From Bog-532 sp036495425 (GTDB taxonomy: Bacteria > Actinomycetota > Actinomycetes > Streptosporangiales > Streptosporangiaceae), in NCBI GenBank assembly GCA_036495425.1, contig DASXMW010000029.1:1-64000 (forward strand): 64,000 nt of DNA, written 5' to 3'. Under the pieces are notes generated by a model. It was not told the DNA's origin. It saw only the letters and a program-made list of their open reading frames with translations, and made no database searches. The position numbers and the translations under genes were made by a program. Positions 57,550 through 64,000 of this stretch are shown piece by piece. The first letter of the stretch is position 1. The number at the start of each line of letters is the position of its first letter.

Positions 57550-58145
57550 CCGGCCAGCCGGGGACACAGGGCGCGCGGGTGCTGGTGGCCGGGGTCGGCA
57601 ACATCTTCCTCGGCGACGACGGCTTCGGCGTCGAGGTGGCCCGGCGGCTGGGCGCGCCCGAGGCCAGGGACCGGCTGCCGGACGGGGTCCAGGTCGGTGA
57701 CTACGGCACCAGCGGCATGCACCTGGCCTACGACCTGGCCGACCACGGCTACGAGACCACGATCCTGGTCGACGCGGCCCCGCGCGGCGAGCCGCCGGGC
57801 ACGCTGACCGTGCTCGAGGTCCGCGCCGAGGACCGGGCCAACCTGGCCAGCGCGGGTGGCCCGCAGCTGTTCAACGGCCACGGCATGCAGCCCGAGGTGG
57901 TGCTGGGCGTGCTGGACATGCTCGGCGCCGAGCCCGGGCGCATCCTGGTCGTGGCCTGCGAGCCCGCCTCGGCCGAACCAGGTATGAGCCTGTCGGCCCC
58001 GGTCGAGGCGGCCGTCGGTGCGGCCGTGGCCCTGGTCACCCGGCTCGCGACCGAGGCCACCAGCGCACCAGCCTTCGATCAGGTAAAGACGGAACCGGAG
58101 CGGCCGGAAAGCGATGCGCGCGCCGTGACCGGCCGGGAACGGTGA
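57546..58145 (+). CDS. Hydrogenase maturation protease (HyaD/HybD/HupD family)
   Basis: 199-residue nickel-dependent endopeptidase that removes the C-terminal extension of the large subunit after metal insertion. Conserved: LVAGVGNIFLGDDGFGVEVA (with the first metal-binding acidic residue), GDYGTSGMHLAYDLADHG with the second, LVDAAPRG, and FNGHGMQPEVVLGVL carrying the His ligand. A tail of about 35 residues is disordered. ATG overlaps the SIS gene stop. Its substrate is the hhyL product with its tail after the L2 motif. Confidence 0.94.
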   Translation: MTGQPGTQGARVLVAGVGNIFLGDDGFGVEVARRLGAPEARDRLPDGVQVGDYGTSGMHLAYDLADHGYETTILVDAAPRGEPPGTLTVLEVRAEDRANLASAGGPQLFNGHGMQPEVVLGVLDMLGAEPGRILVVACEPASAEPGMSLSAPVEAAVGAAVALVTRLATEATSAPAFDQVKTEPERPESDARAVTGRER

Positions 58146-58175
58146 CGATGAGGTTACTAGTGGGGAGATGGTCGT

Positions 58176-58445
58176 ATGTGCCTCGGCATTCCGGGTGAGG
58201 TGATCGAGCTCCTGGAGCAGCCGGACCTGGCCCGGGTCGACGTGAGCGGAGTCCGGCGGGTGATCAACATCGGGCTGCTGACCGAGGATCCGCCCGTGCC
58301 CGGCGAGTGGGTGCTGATCCACGTCGGCTTCGCCCTGTCCAAGATCGACGAGTCCGAGGCCGCGGCCGCCCTGTCGTTCCTGGAGGGGATCGGCCAGTCC
58401 TACGCCGACGAGCTGGAAGCGCTCGCCGAATCCCGGATCGAGTAG
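58176..58445 (+). CDS. hypC: Hydrogenase assembly chaperone HypC
   Basis: 89 residues. The start MCLGIPGEVIELLEQPDLAR carries the essential Cys2, and VDVSGVRRVINIGLLTEDPP and GEWVLIHVGFALSKIDESEA complete the OB-like fold. HypC works with HypD to carry the Fe(CN)2CO unit and hands it to the large subunit. It is followed by hypD after 11 bases. Confidence 0.96.
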   Translation: MCLGIPGEVIELLEQPDLARVDVSGVRRVINIGLLTEDPPVPGEWVLIHVGFALSKIDESEAAAALSFLEGIGQSYADELEALAESRIE

Positions 58446-58456
58446 AGGGGGCACTC

Positions 58457-59593
58457 ATGCGGTTCGTCGACGAGTTCCGTGACGCGGACAAGGCGCACGC
58501 GCTGTCAGCCAAGATCGCCGCGCTGTGCGAGCCCGGCCGCCAGTACAAGATCATGGAGGTGTGCGGCGGCCACACCCACACCATCTACAAACACGGCCTC
58601 GAGGACTACCTGCCCGAGTCGATCACGCTCGTGCACGGGCCCGGCTGCCCGGTGTGCGTGATCCCGATGGGCCGGGTCGACGACGCCATGCACCTGGCCG
58701 CCCAGGACGACGTGATCATGACCTCGTTCGGCGACATGATGCGGGTGCCCGGGAGCCAGGGCTCGTTCTTCGACGCCAAGGCGGCCGGCACCGACATCCG
58801 GATGGTCTACTCGCCGCTGGACTCGCTGAAGATCGCGCGCAGCAACCCGGACAAGCGCGTGGTGTTCATGGCCATCGGGTTCGAGACCACCGCCCCCTCC
58901 ACCGCCATGACGATCATGCGCGCCGCCGCCGAAGGCCTGGAGAACTTCTCCGTCTTCTGCAACCACGTCACGATCGTCCCGGCCATCAAGGCCATCCTGG
59001 ACTCGCCCGACCTGCGGCTGGACGGCTTCCTGGGCCCGGGTCACGTGTCCACCGTGATCGGCTGCCGCCCGTACGAGTTCATCGCCCGCGACTACCGGCG
59101 GCCGGTGGTGGTGGCCGGGTTCGAGCCGCTGGACATCCTGCAGTCCATCTACATGCTCATGGTCCAGCTGTCCGAGGGCCGCTCGGAGGTGGAGAACCAG
59201 TACTCGCGGGTGGTCCCGTGGGACGGTAACCCGGTCGCGCTCAAGGTCATCGGCCAGACCATGCAGCTGCGGCCGTACTTCGAGTGGCGCGGCCTGGGCT
59301 TCATCTCGCACTCGGCCCTCAGCGTCAAGGAGCAGTACGCCAAGTTCGACGCGGAACTGCTGTTCGACGTGCCCGGCGTCCGGGTCGCCGACCCCAAGGC
59401 CTGCCAGTGCGGCGAGGTGCTCAAGGGCGTGCTCAAACCTTGGGAGTGCAAGGTGTTCGGTACCGCCTGTACCCCGGAGACGCCCATCGGGACCTGCATG
59501 GTCTCGCCCGAGGGCGCCTGCGCGGCCTACTACAACTTCGGCCGGATGAACCGGACCCGGGTGGCCGAAGTGACGATCGGGAGCCGGCCGTGA
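58457..59593 (+). CDS. hypD: Hydrogenase formation protein HypD
   Basis: 378-residue Fe-S scaffold for Fe(CN)2CO assembly. Signatures: KIMEVCGGHTHTIYKHGLED, LVHGPGCPVCVIPMGRVDDA, FMAIGFETTAPSTAMT, FLGPGHVSTVIGCRPYE and the C-terminal Cys cluster ACQCGEVLKGVLKPWECKVF...TCMVSPEGACAAYY that binds the [4Fe-4S]. All the Cys residues expected are in place. ATG 58457 follows GAGGGGG. Overlaps hypE by four bases. Confidence 0.97.
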   Translation: MRFVDEFRDADKAHALSAKIAALCEPGRQYKIMEVCGGHTHTIYKHGLEDYLPESITLVHGPGCPVCVIPMGRVDDAMHLAAQDDVIMTSFGDMMRVPGSQGSFFDAKAAGTDIRMVYSPLDSLKIARSNPDKRVVFMAIGFETTAPSTAMTIMRAAAEGLENFSVFCNHVTIVPAIKAILDSPDLRLDGFLGPGHVSTVIGCRPYEFIARDYRRPVVVAGFEPLDILQSIYMLMVQLSEGRSEVENQYSRVVPWDGNPVALKVIGQTMQLRPYFEWRGLGFISHSALSVKEQYAKFDAELLFDVPGVRVADPKACQCGEVLKGVLKPWECKVFGTACTPETPIGTCMVSPEGACAAYYNFGRMNRTRVAEVTIGSRP

Positions 59594-60789
59594 CCACCCC
59601 ACCGCCCACCGGCTGGATCGAGCAGGCCCTGGCCGAGCACGACGAGCACGAACGGGGGGGCTCTCGGCCGGAGGCCCGCCGAGCCACTGCGGGCGTCAGC
59701 GACCGCGAGCAGCAGGTCCTGGACCGGATCGACCGCGCCCGCCGGCGGCGGCCCAAGGTCCGCGAGGAACGGATCACGATGTCGCACGGGGCCGGCGGCA
59801 AGGCCACCCACACGCTGATCGAGGCGGTGTTCCTGGACAGCTTCCGCAACCCGCTGCTGGAGCCGCTGGAGGACGCGGCCACGCTAGCCGTCTCACTGGC
59901 CGCCGGGCCGGCCCAGGTCGCCCTGACCACCGACTCCTACGTGGTCTCGCCGCTGTTCTTCCCGGGCGGGGACATCGGCGAACTGGCCGTCAACGGCACC
60001 GTCAACGACCTGGCCGTGAGCGGGGCCACCCCGCGCTACCTGTCGGCCGGGTTCATCCTCGAGGAAGGCTTCCCGGTCGCCGACCTGACCCGGATCGCCG
60101 AGTCCATGCGGGACGCGGCGGCCGCGGCCGGGGTGCAGATCGTCACCGGCGACACCAAGGTCGTCCAGCGCGGCAAGGCCGACGGCTGCTACATCAACAC
60201 CGCCGGGGTCGGGGTCTTCGACCGCGACCTGCCCGCCGGCGGGCTGGGCGTGGCCCAGGCCCGGCCGGGTGACGCGATCATCGTGTCCGGCCCGGTCGGC
60301 GACCACGGCATCACGATCATGCTGGCCCGCGGCGAGCTGGACATCGAAGCCGACGTGGTGTCCGACACCGCCCCCCTCAACGGGCTGGTGGCCGGGCTGG
60401 TCGACCGGGTGCCCGGGGTCCGCGCCCTGCGCGACGCCACCCGCGGCGGGGTGGCCACGATCCTCAACGAGATCGCCACCGCGGCCGACGTCGGCGTGCT
60501 GGTCAGCGAGGACGCCATCCCGGTCCGGCCCGAGGTCCGCGGGGCCGCCGAACTGCTCGGCATCGACCCGATGTACGTGGCCTGCGAGGGCCGCCTGGTC
60601 GCCGTGGTCGACGGGAACCAGGTCGACGAGGCCCTGGCCGCGCTGCGCGCCCACCCGCTCGGGGTCCAGGCCGCGGTCATCGGGCGGGTCAACGGCGACA
60701 CCCCCGGCCTGGTCCACCTGAAGACCGCGTTCGGTGGCACCCGCATCGTCGACCTGCTGGTGGGCGACCCGCTGCCGCGGATCTGCTGA
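59590..60789 (+). CDS. hypE: Hydrogenase maturation factor HypE (carbamoyl-dehydratase)
   Basis: 399 residues, 60 more than usual at the N-terminus. The family core begins at ITMSHGAGGKATHTLIEAVF and includes LTTDSYVVSPLFFPGGDIGE, VNDLAVSGATPRYLSAGFIL, IVTGDTKVVQRGKADGCYIN and DATRGGVATILNEIA. The protein ends PRIC, with the C-terminal Cys that receives the carbamoyl group from HypF and is dehydrated to thiocyanate. The extension (residues 1-60) is charged and helical. GTG overlaps hypD; an internal start near GTG/ATG 59778 would give the standard length. Confidence 0.96.
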   Translation: MTTPPPTGWIEQALAEHDEHERGGSRPEARRATAGVSDREQQVLDRIDRARRRRPKVREERITMSHGAGGKATHTLIEAVFLDSFRNPLLEPLEDAATLAVSLAAGPAQVALTTDSYVVSPLFFPGGDIGELAVNGTVNDLAVSGATPRYLSAGFILEEGFPVADLTRIAESMRDAAAAAGVQIVTGDTKVVQRGKADGCYINTAGVGVFDRDLPAGGLGVAQARPGDAIIVSGPVGDHGITIMLARGELDIEADVVSDTAPLNGLVAGLVDRVPGVRALRDATRGGVATILNEIATAADVGVLVSEDAIPVRPEVRGAAELLGIDPMYVACEGRLVAVVDGNQVDEALAALRAHPLGVQAAVIGRVNGDTPGLVHLKTAFGGTRIVDLLVGDPLPRIC

Positions 60790-60794
60790 TTGCC

Positions 60795-61127
60795 GTGCAC
60801 GAGGCCGCCATTGCCGAAGGCCTGGTCGACGGGGTCACCGAGCGGCTCCCGGGCCAGCGGATCGCCGCCGTCCGGGTCGAGATCGGCGCGCTGTCCGGCG
60901 TGGTCCCGGACAGTCTCCGGTTCTGCTTCGACCTGGCCACCGAGGGCACCCCGCTGGCCGGCGCCGACCTGGAGATCTCCGAGCCCGAGGCCCGGTGTGA
61001 CTGCCGGGACTGCGGCCTGGAGTTCGAACCGGAGGACAGCCGGATCCTGCTCTGTCCCTGCGGCAGCGCCAACGTGGCCGTGATCTCCGGCCAGCAACTG
61101 CTGATCACCTCGGTAAAGGTGGCCTGA
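60795..61127 (+). CDS. hypA: Nickel metallochaperone HypA
   Basis: 110 residues. The start reads MHEAAIAEGLVDGV (GTG coded), with His2 for nickel. The zinc site is present: EARCDCRDCGLEFEPEDSRI and LCPCGSANVAVISGQQLLI. HypA and HypB insert nickel into the large subunit after the Fe unit. The gene lies between hypE (5 bases before) and hypB (2 bases after). Confidence 0.95.
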   Translation: MHEAAIAEGLVDGVTERLPGQRIAAVRVEIGALSGVVPDSLRFCFDLATEGTPLAGADLEISEPEARCDCRDCGLEFEPEDSRILLCPCGSANVAVISGQQLLITSVKVA

Positions 61128-61129
61128 CC

Positions 61130-61873
61130 ATGTGCGCGACCTGCGGATGCACGCCTGCCGAGCACGATCACGGCGGGCACGGCCACGGCCACGGGCACGG
61201 CGAGGAGATCACGCTCGAGCAGAAGATCCTGGCCAAGAACGACGACCTGGCCGGGCAGAACCGCGCCTGGCTGCGCGAACGCGGCATCCTGGCCGTCAAC
61301 CTGATGAGCTCGCCCGGTTCGGGCAAGACCACCCTGCTCGAACGGTGCGGCCGCGACCTGGCCGGGCGGCTGGCGCTGGCGGTCATCGAAGGCGATCAGG
61401 AGACCGACCTCGACGCCGACCGCATCCGGGCCGCGGGCAGCCAGGTGGTCCAGATCAACACCGGGGCCGGCTGCCACCTGGACGCGGCCATGGTCGGCGG
61501 CGCCCTGCGCACCCTGGACCCGGCGCCCGGCTCGGTGGTGGTCATCGAGAACGTCGGCAACCTGGTCTGCCCGGCCCTGTTCGACCTGGGCGAGGCCGCG
61601 CGGGTGGTGCTGGCCTCGGTCACCGAGGGCACCGACAAGCCGCTCAAGTACCCGCAGATGTTCCGCCGCGCCGACCTGGTGGTCATCACCAAGACCGACC
61701 TCGGGCCCTACGTGGACTTCGACGTGGCCAGGTTCGGCGAGTACATCGGCCAGGTCAGCCCGCGGGCCATGATGATCCACCTGTCTTCGGTCACCGGTGA
61801 CGGCCTGGGCCAGTGGTACGACTGGCTGGCCGGCCGGGTCCCGGCCCCGGGCCGCGACCCGGCTCTCTCGTGA
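61130..61873 (+). CDS. hypB: Nickel-inserting GTPase HypB
   Basis: 247-residue GTPase. N-terminal metal region: MCATCGCTPAEHDHGGHGHG, a Cys/His-rich storage stretch. The G domain: LMSSPGSGKTTLLERCGRDL (P-loop), VIEGDQETDLDADRI, VQINTGAGCHLDAAMVGGAL and VVIENVGNLVCPALFDLGEA, with the nickel-binding Cys and His, then ITKTDLGPYVDF. Full length. It is the last gene of the plus-strand operon; a hairpin follows 100 bases on. Confidence 0.97.
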   Translation: MCATCGCTPAEHDHGGHGHGHGHGEEITLEQKILAKNDDLAGQNRAWLRERGILAVNLMSSPGSGKTTLLERCGRDLAGRLALAVIEGDQETDLDADRIRAAGSQVVQINTGAGCHLDAAMVGGALRTLDPAPGSVVVIENVGNLVCPALFDLGEAARVVLASVTEGTDKPLKYPQMFRRADLVVITKTDLGPYVDFDVARFGEYIGQVSPRAMMIHLSSVTGDGLGQWYDWLAGRVPAPGRDPALS

Positions 61874-61916
61874 GTCAGCGGGCGCGAATCGTCCCCTGTT
61901 GTCCACGGTGTGCATG

Positions 61917-61935
61917 TTGGGACCAAAGGCCCTTG
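61917..61935. promoter_or_regulatory. DosR/DevR-like palindrome
   Basis: TTGGGACCAAAGGCCCTTGG is close to the hypoxia-response box recognised by DosR/DevR-type regulators (GGGACY-N3-RGNCCC). The wider palindrome GACCAA-AGGCCC-TTGGTC shares the same bases. It lies between the convergent hypB and hypF genes, which is not a usual promoter position. Confidence 0.5.
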
Positions 61936-61974
61936 GTCTGCGGCGAAATGTCCACGTAACTTGATGGAGATAGG

Positions 61975-62024
61975 CCGCTGGCCCACTCGGGGCGACAATG
62001 AAGTCGCTCCTGGTGGGCCAGCGG
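61975..62024. terminator. Strong hairpin between hypB and hypF
   Basis: CCGCTGGCCCAC at 61975-61986 pairs with its complement at 62013-62024; inside, GGGGCGAC and GTCGCTCC form a second stem. It starts 101 bases past hypB and ends five bases before the hypF stop, so it can terminate both transcripts. Confidence 0.88.
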
Positions 62025-62028
62025 AGTT

Positions 62029-64000
62029 TCAGGCCCGGTCCCGGGCCGCGGCGATGACCGCCTGGCCGAGGCTGATGCCGCCGTCGTTGCAGGGCACCTG
62101 GCCGTGGGTCAGCACCCGGAAGCCCCGCCCCTCCAGCCGGGCCACGGTTTCTTCCAGCAGCAGCAGGTTCTGGAACACCCCGCCCGACAGGGCCACCGTG
62201 GACAGGCCCGCGCGCTCGCGGATCAGCTCGCAGCCGTCCGCGATCAGCCCGGCCACGCCGTGGTGGAAGCGGGCCGCGATGGCGGGCCGCCCGATCCCGG
62301 CGGCCAGGTCGGCGGCGGCCTGGGCGACCAGGTCCGTCCCCGCCACCGTGAACGGTGCGCCCGCCGTGATCGCCGCCCGGTAGGACCCCCGCTCACCCGG
62401 GTCGGCCAGCTGTTCCAGCTCCACCGCGGCCTGGCCCTCGTAGTTGATGGCGTCCCTGATTCCGAGCAGGGCCGACACCGCGTCGAACAACCGCCCGGCA
62501 CTGGAGGTCAGCGGGCTGTTGACGCCCTGGCGGGCCATGGACAGCACCGCGCCCCACTGGTCCTCGTGCCGCCGGGCCACAGCCAGCCCGGCCCCGGCCC
62601 CTCGGGCAGGTACGCCGCGGCCATTCGCCACGGCTGCCGAATCGCGGCCGCGCCGCCCGGCATCGGAACCGGGGCCAGGTGCCCGGCCCGTTCGAACGCC
62701 GCCGTCTCCGCCACCAGGAACTCGCCGCCCCAGATGGTGCCGTCCGGGCCGTAGCCGGTGCCGTCGAAGGCGACCCCGATGACCGGGCCTTCGACCCCGC
62801 AGTCGGCCAGGCAGGACGCGATGTGCGCGTGGTGGTGCTGCACGCCGATCAGGTCCACGCCGTCCAGGTCGAGGGCGTACTTCGTGGACAGGTACTCCGG
62901 GTGCAGGTCGTGCGCGACCACGGCCGGCTCGATGCCGAACAGCCGCCCCAGGTGCTCGATCCCCTCGGTGAACGAGCGCAGCGTCTCCGCGTTCTCCAGG
63001 TCGCCGATGTGGTGCGAGATGACCACCGTGTCGCCCTGGGCCAGGCAGAACGTGTTCTTAAGCTCGGCCCCGCAGGCCAGCACCGGGCGCCGGAACCGGG
63101 TGGCCACCCGCACCGGTTCCGGTGCGTAACCCCGTGACCGCCGTAGCACGGTTTTTTTATGGTCGAATATCCGCGCTACCGAGTCATCGGTCCGGATATG
63201 GATGTCACGGTCGTGGGTCAGGAAGGCGTCCGCGATCGCGGCCAGCCGGTCGCGCGCGTCGTAATCGGTGTAGGCGATCGGCTCGTCGGAGATGTTGCCG
63301 CTGGTCAGCACGATGGGGCCGCCGACCGCGCGGAGCAGCAGGTGGTGCAGGGGGGTGTAGGGCAGCATGACCCCGAGCTGCCGGTTGCCGGGCGCCACCG
63401 CCGCGGCCACCGCGGCGGCCGACGGGTCCGGCGGGTCCGGGCGCCGGGGCAGCAGCACGATCGGCCGGGCCGGGCTGGCCAGCAGGCCGGCCGCGGCCTC
63501 GCTCACCTCGGCCAGGGCCCGGGCCGCGGTCACGTCCGCCGCCATCACCGCGAACGGCTTGTCTTCCCGGTGCTTGCGGGCCCGCAGCGCCGCGGTGGCC
63601 TGCTCGGACGCGGCCCAGGCGGCCAGGTGGTAGCCGCCCAGGCCCTTGACGGCCAGGATCTGCCCGTCCCGCAGCCGGGTCGCCGCCGCCGCGACCGGGT
63701 CGCCCGCACCGGCCAGGGGCGCGCCGTCCGGGCCGGTCAGGGCCAGGCGGGGCCCGCAGTCCGGGCAGCAGGTTGGCTCCGCGTGAAATCTCCGGTTGGC
63801 CGGGTCGCGGTATTCGGCCGCGCAGGCCGCGCACATGGTGAACGGGGCCATGGTCGTCCGGGCCCGGTCGTAGGGGACGTCGCGCACGATCGTGAACCGT
63901 GGACCGCAGTTGGTGCAGTTGATGAACGGGTAGCCGAACCGCCGGTCGGCCGGGTCGGCCAGCTCACGCAGGCAGTCGGCGCAGGTGGCGGTGTCCGGCG
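62029..64000 (-). CDS. hypF: Carbamoyltransferase HypF, 5' part outside window, interrupted by a frameshift
   Basis: HypF makes carbamoyl-AMP and passes the group to HypE for cyanide ligand synthesis. From the right edge: a zinc-finger pair (CADCLRELADPADRRFGYPF, NCTNCGPRF; FTMCAACAAEYRDPANRRFH, CCPDCGPRL), then the YrdC-like domain (ILAVKGLGGYHLA, RPIVLLPRR, HHLLLRAVGGPIVLTSGNIS) and the Kae1-like domain (LIGVQHHHAHIASCLADCGV, GVAFDGTGYGPDGTIWGGEF). After AAIRQPWRMAAAYLPEG the frame ends in nonsense; GAGLAVARRHEDQW, GVNSPLTSSAGRLFDAVSAL and STVALSGGVFQNLLLL continue one frame over to the stop at 62029. The shift lies in a GGGGCCGGGGCCGGG run (62588-62604). The acylphosphatase domain is outside the window. 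Confidence 0.9.

Noticed and set aside
59590..59780. Separate small gene at the start of hypE
   Set aside because: The 60 extra codons are in frame with hypE, start with a GTGA overlap with hypD and have no stop, so they are an N-terminal extension.

Overview
This window comes from the chromosome of a very GC-rich actinomycete. Codon third positions are almost all G or C, GTG starts are common, and neighbouring genes often overlap by 4 bases (ATGA or GTGA). The gene order from the left edge to about 24.5 kb (atpD-atpC, DUF2550, cobalamin adenosyltransferase, nucS, FilP/Scy-type coiled coil, methylmalonyl-CoA epimerase, thiolase, meaB) follows the Streptomyces layout as I remember it. The clpS to rdgB block at 39.6-44.6 kb resembles the mycobacterial clpS-mec-cysO-cysM-rph-rdgB block. 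I would place the organism near Streptomyces or its sister orders but cannot name a genus.

Layout. 1-8.7 kb: end of the ATP synthase operon, cobalamin adenosyltransferase, aldehyde dehydrogenase, a RibD-like protein with inverted domain order, a TetR/MFS efflux pair with palindromic operators, and surE. 8.9-16.7 kb: an accessory block holding a truncated mycothiol-dependent isomerase gene, then jetA-jetB-jetC of a type II Wadjet-like (SMC/MukBEF-related) plasmid-defence operon. No jetD nuclease gene follows; a decayed IS5-family element starts directly at the jetC stop codon. 16.9-28 kb: a DUF2007 gene, two ECF sigma factor/membrane protein pairs, nucS, the coiled-coil cytoskeletal gene, the methylmalonyl-CoA genes and a decayed VapBC pair. 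27.4-46.2 kb: housekeeping genes (thioredoxin-TPR protein, MarR regulator, malic enzyme, YqgE, helicase, LCP ligase, NAD salvage genes, clpS, the Mec-CysO-CysM cysteine route, RNase PH, RdgB, a lipoprotein, a peroxiredoxin). 46.2-47.1 kb: tRNA-Leu followed by an intact VapBC pair.

47.2-64 kb: a complete uptake-hydrogenase locus of the actinobacterial high-affinity type (group 1h, also called group 5). The structural genes hhyS and hhyL lead a minus-strand operon that ends in five accessory genes: a NifU/Rieske-like fusion, DUF5947, DUF6084, a 510-residue protein and a 34-residue peptide. Divergent from it are an HTH regulator, a YceI-like gene, two SIS-domain isomerase genes around a HypC paralogue, a maturation protease, and hypC-D-E-A-B. 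The 3' part of hypF comes in on the opposite strand from the right edge. Together these genes encode an enzyme that could scavenge atmospheric H2, plus its NiFe(CN)2CO cofactor assembly line. Two lesions may affect maturation: a frameshift in hypF and a 123-base in-frame insertion in the HypC paralogue.

Most unusual points: the jetABC operon without jetD; the insertion in the HypC paralogue flanked by 7-base direct repeats; the hypF frameshift; a cysteine-only Rieske-like domain in the hydrogenase accessory protein; motifs shared by the two promoters flanking the hydrogenase regulator; and a DosR-like palindrome between hypB and hypF.
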